From IMG/VR virus record IMGVR_UViG_3300018041_000011, positions 1-49,545 of that record: a stretch of 49,545 nucleotides of DNA; one strand, given 5' to 3'. A program made the translations under genes and the position numbers. The notes under the pieces were generated by a model. The model was not told the origin of the DNA and searched no databases. It saw only the letters and a list, made by a program, of their open reading frames with translations. How positions within the stretch are numbered: the stretch's first letter is position 1; every line of letters starts with the position of its first letter. The stretch comes from a virus. This document shows, one piece after another, positions 5,616 to 12,514 of the stretch.

Positions 5616-5949
5616 ACTTAAAGACCGGCCACCATGTTTAAAAGTTGAATACGGGGGTGAGGTTTGGACGTACAAACTTATTAAACAGGATGTGGAATTC
5701 GAGCAAGACATAGATGATGACTACAACACAACATGGTATATTTCGGCTGACGTATACTACAATCGAGACCTCGATAGACATAAAGCAAAGGTAGTCCACA
5801 TAGGCACAATGAACGATAGTGTTGACTTGGACTACATCACGCCAACTGAGATGAAAGGACTCGAGGACGAGGCGTTGCTATATTACTACGAGGAAACCGG
5901 TGATCTTTTAATGGAAGAAAAATATAGGAGGATGTTAGGCTATGAGTGA
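5608..5949 (+). CDS. Small early protein, unknown
   Basis: 113 residues; ATG 5608 overlaps the previous gene by eight bases and follows GGAGGAAAA. Beta-rich (VEYGGEVWTYKLI, TTWYISADVYYNR, KVVHIGTM) with a helical acidic C-terminus. No family recognised. The next gene starts eight bases before its stop. Confidence 0.7.
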   Translation: MSRLKDRPPCLKVEYGGEVWTYKLIKQDVEFEQDIDDDYNTTWYISADVYYNRDLDRHKAKVVHIGTMNDSVDLDYITPTEMKGLEDEALLYYYEETGDLLMEEKYRRMLGYE

Positions 5950-6286
5950 TATGAAACTAAAGAAACTAACTAAATCAATGGTCGCCGAGTGGTGCAAGAA
6001 CGAGGCCGAGAAAATCCGATTCGATTGGTATTATAAGGACGGGTGGGCAGACTATATGATTGATTGGGACGAATCGCAAATGTATGAGGAGACTGAGTTT
6101 AATTCAGGTGACGCATACTACGAGGGCGAGATCGTTGTAACTTGGACGTGGGGGAACGATCAGAACTATGCAGAGAATCATACCTACCACGATTGTATTC
6201 AACCTATGGAGATTTACAATGACATCTATAACAAAGAAAGACCAACGAGATGCGAAGAGGCTCGCTTCTCAAACGCCACGACTTAA
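5942..6286 (+). CDS. Small Trp/Tyr-rich protein, unknown
   Basis: 114 residues, overlapping 5608-5949. Rich in Trp, Tyr, Asp and Glu (WYYKDGWADYMIDWDESQ, YEGEIVVTWTWG). The last 68 bases are shared with the next gene in another frame, an unusually long overlap, so the C-terminus is compositionally constrained. Confidence 0.65.
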   Translation: MSDMKLKKLTKSMVAEWCKNEAEKIRFDWYYKDGWADYMIDWDESQMYEETEFNSGDAYYEGEIVVTWTWGNDQNYAENHTYHDCIQPMEIYNDIYNKERPTRCEEARFSNATT

Positions 6287-6419
6287 AGTAGTAGGAAGAC
6301 AATTTGTCGTGGAGGGAACACACCCAAACTTTCACTTGGCACATTTGAAACGTGCGTTGGCAGATCAAATGTGTGAGGTGCGAGAGTTGGATGAAGACGA
6401 AGTTATCTATAAAATTTAG
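6219..6419 (+). CDS. Small basic-to-neutral protein, unknown
   Basis: 66 residues. ATG 6219 follows GGAG and starts inside the previous gene. MTSITKKDQRDAKRLASQTPRLKVVGRQFVVEGTHPNFHLAHLKRAL: a basic helix, a beta hairpin and a second helix, ending acidic. Less acidic than its neighbours. Not recognised. Confidence 0.6.
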   Translation: MTSITKKDQRDAKRLASQTPRLKVVGRQFVVEGTHPNFHLAHLKRALADQMCEVRELDEDEVIYKI

Positions 6420-6428
6420 GAGATTAAC

Positions 6429-6683
6429 ATGAGTGAAAGGAAACAGATTGATTATACGGAGAATGATATTTATGCTTACTATGGTTGTCCTGTTAATATA
6501 TGGGAAGCAGATAGGCACGACCTACTCGCAGTCATTGGAGGCATGTCTGGGATACTCGAACTGCTCTGGCATAAGGAGGTAGACCCTGAAGTAGCATTCA
6601 ACGATTTTAAGGATTGGCTCATTGACCAACAAGAACTCAAGAGCATTGAGGTCGAGGTAGTTGAAGAGTCAGAAACTGAGTAG
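6429..6683 (+). CDS. Small acidic protein, unknown
   Basis: 84 residues, ATG 6429 after TAGGAG. Helical, with a GCPVNIWEADRHDLLAVIGGMSGILELLWH core and a Val/Glu-rich C-terminal tail (SIEVEVVEESETE). No family. Confidence 0.7.
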   Translation: MSERKQIDYTENDIYAYYGCPVNIWEADRHDLLAVIGGMSGILELLWHKEVDPEVAFNDFKDWLIDQQELKSIEVEVVEESETE

Positions 6684-6712
6684 TATTTTATTAACTTTAA
6701 GAGAGGATTATT

Positions 6713-7063
6713 ATGAACGAAGAAAGAGTAGCAAGAACCAAAGTAATAGCAGGTGTAGTTTTGGTAGGTATCGCAGGGACTATGCTTTATTTATCAACAA
6801 ACGGCCACAGGACATCTGTGGTCGAGAACGAAAACTATTTCACAAACTTTGATACGCCCTTACCCGAAGTGACTCCTGTTGAAGAACTTCAAGTAGCTGA
6901 CTTACCTCCACTTCAAGAGAGTGTTGAGGCAGACGTTGCAGACCTATCTCACACGCCTTATGCCCTGCCTGATATTGCAGACGTGAGCATTGAGGAATAC
7001 CAAGAATTGCCTGAGATACTTCCTGCAGGAAATGAAGTCGACCTACCACCTTTGGAGTCGTAA
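6713..7063 (+). CDS. Small membrane-anchored protein, unknown
   Basis: 116 residues, ATG 6713 after AGAGAGGA. One N-terminal transmembrane segment (residues 9-28, TKVIAGVVLVGIAGTMLYL) is preceded by positive charges. A long Pro/Glu/Asp-rich low-complexity part follows, with repeated LP.LQ, LPPL and VADL motifs. This predicts an inner-membrane protein with a periplasmic extended tail. Its stop overlaps the VRR-NUC start by one base. Confidence 0.65.
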   Translation: MNEERVARTKVIAGVVLVGIAGTMLYLSTNGHRTSVVENENYFTNFDTPLPEVTPVEELQVADLPPLQESVEADVADLSHTPYALPDIADVSIEEYQELPEILPAGNEVDLPPLES

Positions 7064-7371
7064 TGGCAACACCTGAGAAGAAAGTCAAAGTTAAAGTTTG
7101 TGGCATTCTGAAAAAATTGGGGGCATACTATTTCTATGCCTCCACAGGTGGCTATGGTTCTAGTGGCGTCCCTGATATTATCGCATGTTACAAAGGAAAG
7201 TTTTTTGGTATTGAATGCAAAGCTAACGGCAACAAGCCTACTGCCTTGCAACAGAAACACCTAAGAGATATATCTGTGCAAGGGGGCGTATCGTTATTGA
7301 TTGACGAAACAAATGTAGATATGCTAGAGTATTATGTCACAGGCAAGCAAAAGATTAATTATGAAAAATGA
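7063..7371 (+). CDS. VRR-NUC domain endonuclease
   Basis: 102 residues, the usual length for stand-alone phage VRR-NUC proteins. The PD-(D/E)XK core is clear: GVPDIIACYKGKFFGIECKA with Asp38, Glu51 and Lys53, followed by the conserved Gln63-Gln64 and a GGVSLLIDE strand. VRR-NUC nucleases cut branched DNA such as Holliday junctions or flaps, and in phages usually sit in replication modules. Placed directly before DUF3310 and overlapping it by 11 bases. The call is secure at family level; the substrate is not known. Confidence 0.9.
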   Translation: MATPEKKVKVKVCGILKKLGAYYFYASTGGYGSSGVPDIIACYKGKFFGIECKANGNKPTALQQKHLRDISVQGGVSLLIDETNVDMLEYYVTGKQKINYEK

Positions 7372-7591
7372 TAACGTAAACAGACCGGCACATTACACTC
7401 AAGGCAAGGTCGAGTGTATTGACGCTATTGAGTCAGCAACTATTGGATTAGTTGGCATTGTTGCAGTTTGTGTTGCCAATGTTATTAAGTATGTGTGGAG
7501 GTTCGCACGAAAGAATGGCGTTGAAGACCTAGACAAAGCCGATTATTATTTACAAAAACTTAGAAAGAAAGTGAGAGAAGACAATGAGTAA
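7361..7591 (+). CDS. DUF3310 protein
   Basis: 76 residues from ATG 7361, an internal start that gives the expected N-terminus. HYTQGKVECIDAIES, then NVIKYVWRFARKNGVEDLDKADYYLQKL matches the DUF3310 family, a small helical phage protein, sometimes described as nucleotide-kinase-like, of unproven function. The usual Gly before NVIKY is replaced by Ala here (VANVIKYV) and the preceding region is unusually hydrophobic (GLVGIVAVCV). Confidence 0.85.
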   Translation: MKNDNVNRPAHYTQGKVECIDAIESATIGLVGIVAVCVANVIKYVWRFARKNGVEDLDKADYYLQKLRKKVREDNE

Positions 7592-7841
7592 AGATTTATT
7601 CAGAAGAACTCGGAGTTTATTATTAGACCACATAAGATTACTCAATCAGCACAGACTAGGCGACACCCATGTTGAGGACGCCCAAGGCATAGTTGATGAA
7701 ATCAACATACTATTACAATCAGATGAACTAAAAGAGATCGAGCAACATATCGACGACGCAGAACGGAGGATTGTTTCCGAAGATTTAGCCGACGAAATAT
7801 TGAATGGTAAATACTGTGTCGGTGGACATTGTGAAGACTAA
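7584..7841 (+). CDS. Small helical protein, unknown
   Basis: 85 residues, overlapping DUF3310 by eight bases. Predicted almost wholly helical with heptad-like spacing (LLLDHIRLLNQHRLG, VDEINILLQSDELKEIEQHIDDAERRI), ending in a Cys/His pair (CVGGHCED). No family recognised. Confidence 0.7.
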   Translation: MSKDLFRRTRSLLLDHIRLLNQHRLGDTHVEDAQGIVDEINILLQSDELKEIEQHIDDAERRIVSEDLADEILNGKYCVGGHCED

Positions 7842-8022
7842 ACAGTTTATAATACTAGATTTAGAACAAGAACCCTTACGAAAGTTTTATCACAAACGCG
7901 ACGCAGAATGGTTTATTAAAGATAAGCCTGACTGTACCATTAAAACTATTCTAACTGAACAACTATCTACCGAATTGAGCCATGAAGAATTTACGGCCAA
8001 ATACGGCGAACCACTTTTTTAA
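7831..8022 (+). CDS. Small phage protein, unknown, GTG start
   Basis: 63 residues from GTG 7831, which gives the natural-looking start MKTKQFIILDLEQEPLRKFYHKRDAEWF; an ATG nine codons earlier (7804) lies deeper in the previous gene. A strand-turn-helix layout with K.DAEWF resembles a short protein frequent in phage replication regions. Function unknown. Confidence 0.6.
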   Translation: MKTKQFIILDLEQEPLRKFYHKRDAEWFIKDKPDCTIKTILTEQLSTELSHEEFTAKYGEPLF

Positions 8023-8034
8023 GAAAGGAATGAG

Positions 8035-8283
8035 ATGCCAAGAAGCAATTACAGCGAAGCAATGCAACAAGAGTTTATAGATCGTGCGAATAAATTTATG
8101 AAAGATAATCCTAATACTTCAAGAGCAAGGGTAGCTCAATACGCAGGAGTTTCTGTGTCAGTGTTGGAAAGCTATGAGAAGCAAGGAAGAATTAAATTAC
8201 CCGCCGTACTATCTCAGAAACAAATACGTAAACTTAGCCCGTGGGCTACAAACCTAGGAGGTTTAAGTGGCGGACGAAGCTGA
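8035..8283 (+). CDS. Putative HTH DNA-binding protein
   Basis: 82 residues, ATG 8035 after AAAGGA. Residues 28-53 (TSRARVAQYAGVSVSVLESYEKQGRI) read as a helix-turn-helix with an A.YAGVS..VL pattern, in a basic protein. It could be a local transcription factor or replication accessory protein. Its end carries AGGAGG for the next gene, with 17 bases of overlap. Confidence 0.65.
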   Translation: MPRSNYSEAMQQEFIDRANKFMKDNPNTSRARVAQYAGVSVSVLESYEKQGRIKLPAVLSQKQIRKLSPWATNLGGLSGGRS

Positions 8284-8467
8284 TTTAGCTAACGACGAGG
8301 TAGAGCATCAATTAAAACGGAAGCTTGACTCTATTAATACTGATACGCCTGAGAACGATACAGGTAAATGTATTTGGTGTGATTCACCTATTAAAGAAAA
8401 AGATGGACGGCGTTGGTGTTCTATTGAATGTAGGGATGAGCATCAGTTGTATGCTAACAAACTATGA
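8267..8467 (+). CDS. DksA/TraR-like C4 zinc-finger protein
   Basis: 66 residues from GTG 8267, preceded by AGGAGG. The N-terminus ADEADLANDEVEHQL matches the helical start of small TraR proteins. Cysteines 35, 38, 51 and 55 form C-x2-C-x12-C-x3-C, close to the TraR/DksA zinc finger. TraR-type proteins bind the RNA polymerase secondary channel and change promoter choice, so this may redirect host transcription. Second of four consecutive small proteins before the polymerase, three of which carry cysteine clusters. Confidence 0.7.
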   Translation: MADEADLANDEVEHQLKRKLDSINTDTPENDTGKCIWCDSPIKEKDGRRWCSIECRDEHQLYANKL

Positions 8468-8655
8468 CAACCAAATCACCATGCAAAAACTATTGTCGTT
8501 ACGAATCATTCGAGGGAGAGCAAGTATGCCAAGCTTGTGGCAGGACATATGATGATCTTGAAGTTTGGCTTTCTGCCTCCGACTCTACTAAAAAAGATAT
8601 AAAAAAACATGCGAAAGAAAGGCTTAAAAGATTCAAACATGCTAAAAATCGGTAA
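8464..8655 (+). CDS. DUF1289 protein
   Basis: 63 residues, ATGA-coupled. SPCKNYC-x10-CQACGRTYDDLEVWLSAS with Cys7, Cys11, Cys22 and Cys25 is the DUF1289 signature, a short zinc-binding-like family known mainly in Proteobacteria. It supports a proteobacterial host or gene donor. The C-terminus is basic (KKHAKERLKRFKHAKNR). Function unknown. Confidence 0.85.
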   Translation: MTTKSPCKNYCRYESFEGEQVCQACGRTYDDLEVWLSASDSTKKDIKKHAKERLKRFKHAKNR

Positions 8656-8809
8656 AGCAATATGTCATAAATGTGGAGACTCTGCTAAATTTAATTGTGG
8701 GGGTAAGTGGTATTGTGGATATAGAAGCAAACTAGGGGAGTTTAATATGCAAGGATATTGCAAACAAGAACAGAGAAAGGACAAGAGTGGCAAATCTAAT
8801 AACGATTGA
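8639..8809 (+). CDS. Small Cys-rich protein, unknown
   Basis: 56 residues from ATG 8639, which overlaps DUF1289. Cysteines at 9, 12, 20, 26 and 41 around ICHKCGDSAKFNCGGKWYCG suggest a zinc finger; the tail is Lys-rich. It overlaps the polymerase GTG start by 23 bases and carries its ribosome site (AGAAAGGA). Confidence 0.65.
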   Translation: MLKIGKAICHKCGDSAKFNCGGKWYCGYRSKLGEFNMQGYCKQEQRKDKSGKSNND

Positions 8810-10637
8810 CTTTGAAACATTCTATGACACAGGCTATGGTCTCAATCGATTAACTACTGAAGAATACATCAACGACCCACGATTCCAGGTTATAGGTATG
8901 GGTATTAAAATTAACGACGGCGACGTCAAGTTCTATGTCGGTGAGGAACAGGTATCAAAAGTGCTTGCCTCAATTGATTGGCAAAATAGCCTCTTGCTTT
9001 GTCACAACACCATGTTTGATGGCGCAATTATTAAATGGCACTTTGGGTTCACCGCTAGTGCTTATCTTGATACGTTATGTTTGGCACGCGCCTTGCATGG
9101 TGTAGATGCAGGAGGCTCACTTAAAGCATTGGCTGAACGTTACAAACTAGGAGAGAAAGGCACAGAGGTGCTTGACGCTAAAGGTAAACGACTCGAGGAC
9201 TTCCAAGACTATCAGCTTAAACAATACGGACTATACTGCAAGAATGACGTTAAGCTTACCTACGACTTATTTAAGATTCTAGAAAAGAAGTTTAAAGGCA
9301 GTAAAGAGTGGATGCTTATTGATGCCACACTTCGTATGTTCATTGAACCAAAATTAAAACTTAATCGAGAACTTTTACAGCAGAGACTTATTGAGATTAA
9401 AGAAGAAAAGTCAAACATGCTTTCAAGTTTACAGGCTCGGCTTAATGTAGAAACAAAAGAAGAGGTGCGTAAAGTACTAGCAAGCAATCAACAGTTTGCT
9501 AAACTTCTCGAAGAGCATGGCGCAGTCGTGCCTATGAAAGAAAGCCCAACAACAGGGAAACAAACTTTTGCACTATCCAAAAGCGACGAGGGGTTCTTAG
9601 CCCTTTGCGAACACGAAAACCCATTCATACAAGACCTCTGTGCTGTTCGACTCGGCACTAAATCTACCATAGAAGAATCTCGCATTGAACGGTTCATCCA
9701 AATAGCAGAAAGAAACAATGGGTATCTACCTATACCACTCAAGTATTATGGGGCGCATACAGGGCGATGGGCAGGCGTAGACAAAGTTAACTTCCAAAAC
9801 TTACCTAGTCGTGACGTCAAAAAGAAAGCTTTGAAACAAGCAATCATCGCGCCTGAAGAGCATGTCGTTATAAACGTAGACTCATCTCAGATTGAAGCAA
9901 GGGTATTGGTATGGTTAGCAGGACAGCATGACGTGTTGCAACAATTTGCTAACGGCGAGGATGTGTATGTGAACTTTGCAAGACGCGTTTATAACCGTAA
10001 TGATATTACTAAAGCAGAACGAGCCGTGGGTAAAACTTGTATATTAGGATTAGGCTATGGCACAGGGTGGCGTAAACTACAAAACGTATTGAAACTCAAT
10101 GCGGGACAAGATATGTCAGACCAAGAATCCGAACGGCTAGTGAGACTTTATCGAGAAGTCAACCACGAGGTCGTAAAACTTTGGCAAGAATGTGATCGAG
10201 CATTATCAGACATGGCATCATGGCCTGCCGACAAACTTCCTTATTATTTAGATGACCGCAAAGCTATCTTAGTTACGCCGGAAGGTCTCAAACTACCCAA
10301 CAATCTATACATACATTACCCTAATTTAAAATTAAATGATGGAGACTACACATACAATTCCAGACGAGGAACAATAAAAATCTGGGGTGGGGCAGTCGTT
10401 GAGAATATTGTCCAAGCTTTAGCGCGTATTGTTATTGGAGATCAAATGTGTGACATTGCGCGAAGCTATGCACCTGTATTAACTGTGCATGACGCCCTTG
10501 TCTATGTTGTGCCTGAAAAGGACGCAGATACAGCTTTAGATTTTATTAAAAACGAAATGAGCACGGCGCCGGAGTGGGCTAAAGGATTGCCAGTGACATG
10601 TGAGGGGGACTATGCAAGTAACTACGGAGACTGTTAA
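8787..10637 (+). CDS. Family A DNA polymerase with 3'-5' exonuclease
   Basis: 616 residues from GTG 8787. The DnaQ-like exonuclease is complete: Exo I D8-F-E10-T, Exo II HNTMFDGA (N74, D78), Exo III Y150-x3-D154. Polymerase motif A is at D365 (NVDSSQIEARV), motif B at R412-x3-K416-x3-L420-x3-Y424-G, and motif C at H568-D569-A570. Position 420, equivalent to E. coli Phe762, is Leu, and motif C has Ala in place of the usual Glu. No 5' nuclease domain. This is the replicative polymerase of the phage. The gene carries one copy of the GGAACAGGTATCAAA repeat and overlaps the next gene by 26 bases. Confidence 0.95.
   Translation: MANLITIDFETFYDTGYGLNRLTTEEYINDPRFQVIGMGIKINDGDVKFYVGEEQVSKVLASIDWQNSLLLCHNTMFDGAIIKWHFGFTASAYLDTLCLARALHGVDAGGSLKALAERYKLGEKGTEVLDAKGKRLEDFQDYQLKQYGLYCKNDVKLTYDLFKILEKKFKGSKEWMLIDATLRMFIEPKLKLNRELLQQRLIEIKEEKSNMLSSLQARLNVETKEEVRKVLASNQQFAKLLEEHGAVVPMKESPTTGKQTFALSKSDEGFLALCEHENPFIQDLCAVRLGTKSTIEESRIERFIQIAERNNGYLPIPLKYYGAHTGRWAGVDKVNFQNLPSRDVKKKALKQAIIAPEEHVVINVDSSQIEARVLVWLAGQHDVLQQFANGEDVYVNFARRVYNRNDITKAERAVGKTCILGLGYGTGWRKLQNVLKLNAGQDMSDQESERLVRLYREVNHEVVKLWQECDRALSDMASWPADKLPYYLDDRKAILVTPEGLKLPNNLYIHYPNLKLNDGDYTYNSRRGTIKIWGGAVVENIVQALARIVIGDQMCDIARSYAPVLTVHDALVYVVPEKDADTALDFIKNEMSTAPEWAKGLPVTCEGDYASNYGDC
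8945..8959 (+). repeat. GGAACAGGTATCAAA repeat inside the polymerase gene
   Basis: An exact 15-base match to copies 1 and 2, here encoding part of GEEQVSK. A 15-base match by chance in a 50-kb window is very unlikely. Confidence 0.6.
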
Positions 10638-11178
10638 ATCATCAGATTGTTATTTTGAACTTCCCTATCAATCAGAGTTTACTACAAAACTTTATCTTGC
10701 TTGCCAAATGGCAAAGGATATTGACTGGGTGAAATACTATAACTTTGAGTTGCTATATATTGAACAAGAGGTTTTGCGTAAAGTCGATCCATTCTTACGT
10801 CAGCTCTACAAAGCTCACAGATTTGAGGCAGGGGTAGTTAGGATGCAACCGAATACTTTTTATGATTGGCATGTTGATGATAACCGAGGCGTCTGTGTTA
10901 ACATGTTAATTAATCATGCGCAGAGTCATTGTATATTTAGAGACCCTAAAAAAGAGGGTGCAATCACAGGAAAGTTTCATGAACTTAACTATGAACGCGG
11001 GGTTTACTATTTTTTCAACAATCAAGTAGAGCACTCGATATATAACTTTGAGGGCACACGATATTTGTTAACCTTGCAATTTGCAGAAGATAAGACTAAA
11101 CTAGATTTTCATTCATTAGTAAAGGAGTGGCGCGATGGGCGATGGCGGAAAAGGAAGCCGACAAAGGCCAACAAATGA
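10612..11178 (+). CDS. 2OG-Fe(II) oxygenase-like protein
   Basis: 188 residues from ATG 10612, which follows GAGGGGG; an in-frame GTG at 10600 is less likely. The double-stranded beta-helix signature is visible: WH87VD89 as HxD, distal H141 in VEHSIYNFEG, and R150 in GTRYLLTLQF, the spacing expected of iron/2-oxoglutarate dioxygenases. The substrate is unknown. Position directly after, and overlapping, the polymerase raises DNA or nucleotide modification as a possibility, though small phage members may also act on proteins. Confidence 0.7.
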   Translation: MQVTTETVKSSDCYFELPYQSEFTTKLYLACQMAKDIDWVKYYNFELLYIEQEVLRKVDPFLRQLYKAHRFEAGVVRMQPNTFYDWHVDDNRGVCVNMLINHAQSHCIFRDPKKEGAITGKFHELNYERGVYYFFNNQVEHSIYNFEGTRYLLTLQFAEDKTKLDFHSLVKEWRDGRWRKRKPTKANK

Positions 11179-11299
11179 AGAGTTGTATAGCGATGGATAT
11201 GATCGGATATTCGGTATGCGCTGTAAAGATTGCGATTATAAACAGCGAAGAACAGAAGGACAGCCTGTGCTGTGTGAGACTTGTGGGAAAGAATTATGA
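11135..11299 (+). CDS. Tiny zinc-finger phage protein, 54 aa
   Basis: ATG 11135 after AAAGGAG, overlapping the oxygenase gene by 44 bases. Starts MGDGGKGSRQRP and has ERIFG-like YDRIFGMRC; Cys30, Cys33, Cys47 and Cys50 form CxxC-x13-CxxC. This combination of Gly/Arg start and zinc ribbon recurs in phage replication modules; function unknown. ATGA-coupled to the next gene. Confidence 0.75.
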   Translation: MGDGGKGSRQRPTNEELYSDGYDRIFGMRCKDCDYKQRRTEGQPVLCETCGKEL

Positions 11300-11493
11300 T
11301 TGAGTTTGTCTTAATTGTTAGTTTAATGGGCGACTTCGGCCCCGAACAAAAATATGTAGGTAGTTTTGGAAATTGCCAGCTTGCAGAAATATACTATGAT
11401 AGTAATTATAGAGGCAAAGAAACTTATAATGGATACAGGTGTATAAGAAAGGATTTATTAGGTGAAATAGAAAAACTTAAACTAGGAGTATAA
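11296..11493 (+). CDS. Small paralogous protein A, unknown
   Basis: 65 residues from ATG 11296 (an earlier TTG frame is inside the zinc-finger gene). IEFVLIVSLMGDFGPEQKYVGSFGNCQLAEIYY aligns with the next gene (YILAIYINNEPQYIGTFINCHDAEAYV): strand, turn, YxGxFxNC, AExY helix. The two look like a tandem duplication. Function unknown. Confidence 0.7.
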   Translation: MIEFVLIVSLMGDFGPEQKYVGSFGNCQLAEIYYDSNYRGKETYNGYRCIRKDLLGEIEKLKLGV

Positions 11494-11496
11494 GCT

Positions 11497-11712
11497 ATGA
11501 TAGATTATATATTAGCTATTTATATAAATAATGAGCCTCAGTATATAGGCACGTTTATAAATTGCCATGATGCAGAGGCTTATGTTAGAACTTATTACCC
11601 CGAGCATGATAGTATTTGTCAACATAGAGACTATATTCATTTACCGACTGATTTAAAAGAAAAATTTTTTGTGCCCTATCCAAACGGCACGTGGGAGACG
11701 GTGACACATTAA
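11497..11712 (+). CDS. Small paralogous protein B, unknown
   Basis: 71 residues, three bases after the previous stop. Shares the YIGTF.NC..AE.Y core with 11296-11493 and extends it by an LPTDLKEKFFVPYP segment. Stop overlaps the next start by one base. Confidence 0.7.
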   Translation: MIDYILAIYINNEPQYIGTFINCHDAEAYVRTYYPEHDSICQHRDYIHLPTDLKEKFFVPYPNGTWETVTH

Positions 11713-11852
11713 TGGCAAAAGTAAAACAGACTGAGAGAGCACGCGAACCAATACACAAACGGACATGTCAGGGTGGCCGTAAAGCGAAGACAAGTACAAT
11801 GAGCAAAGACCAAAAACGCTCATTTAAAAAATATAGAGGACAAGGTAGATAA
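11712..11852 (+). CDS. Tiny basic protein, 46 aa
   Basis: ATG 11712 overlaps the preceding TAA, and its own TAA overlaps the next ATG. Very basic, with a C-terminal pattern STMSKDQKRSFKKYRGQGR seen in short proteins encoded beside phage Cas4/RecB-like nucleases. Probably nucleic-acid binding. Confidence 0.7.
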   Translation: MAKVKQTERAREPIHKRTCQGGRKAKTSTMSKDQKRSFKKYRGQGR

Positions 11853-12514
11853 TGGTAGACTTTACGTGGAGTTACTCCTCCCTAAAAGAGTATGAGAATT
11901 GCCCAAAAAAGTACCACGAAATAAGAGTATTACAGAACTACGAATTTACTGATACTCCTCAAACCATTTATGGTAAAGAAGTGCATGAAGCTTTAGAACT
12001 GTATGTAAGAGACAATAAACCCCTAGCCAAAAATTATCAGCGCTTTCAAAAAGTAGTAGATACTTTGATTGCCATACCGGGCGAAAAACTCCCCGAATAT
12101 AAGATGGCACTAGACAAAAACTTTAAACCTTGTGACTTTGATTCAGATGATAGATGGGTTCGAGGCATTGCGGATTTAGTTATTATTGACGGAGAGAACG
12201 CCTACGTCGTAGACTACAAGACCGGAAGCAATAAGTATCCTGATCCTAAACAGTTACGACTCATGGCCTTGATGTTGTTCGCACATTTTCCTAACGTCAA
12301 CAATATTAAAGCAGGTTTACTCTTTATATTAAAAAATAGTTTTGTTCAGGAGTCGTATACTAGGCAAACAATTCATCAGTCATGGAAGAAGTTTGAACAG
12401 GCATTAGATAGATTATCGCTATCATTTAAAGATGATGTGTGGACGCCTAACCCCACGCCTCTGTGTGGATGGTGTCCTGTTGATACTTGTGAGTTTTATA
12501 AACCGAGGAAATAA
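11852..12514 (+). CDS. Cas4/RecB-like PD-(D/E)XK nuclease with Fe-S cysteines
   Basis: 220 residues. SLKEYENCPKKY start, GKEVHEALEL (His45), GIADL (Asp108), VVDYKTG (Asp121, Lys123) and QLRLMAL (Gln134) form the RecB-family nuclease core. Cys17 plus C-terminal Cys205-x2-Cys208-x4-Cys213 (CGWCPVDTC) match the 4Fe-4S arrangement of Cas4 and AddB. Such proteins cut ssDNA ends and act in recombination or end processing. Flanked by a basic mini-protein and an HNH-like gene, upstream of the SNF2 helicase; no cas1 or CRISPR is near, so the role is in phage DNA metabolism. Confidence 0.88.
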   Translation: MVDFTWSYSSLKEYENCPKKYHEIRVLQNYEFTDTPQTIYGKEVHEALELYVRDNKPLAKNYQRFQKVVDTLIAIPGEKLPEYKMALDKNFKPCDFDSDDRWVRGIADLVIIDGENAYVVDYKTGSNKYPDPKQLRLMALMLFAHFPNVNNIKAGLLFILKNSFVQESYTRQTIHQSWKKFEQALDRLSLSFKDDVWTPNPTPLCGWCPVDTCEFYKPRK

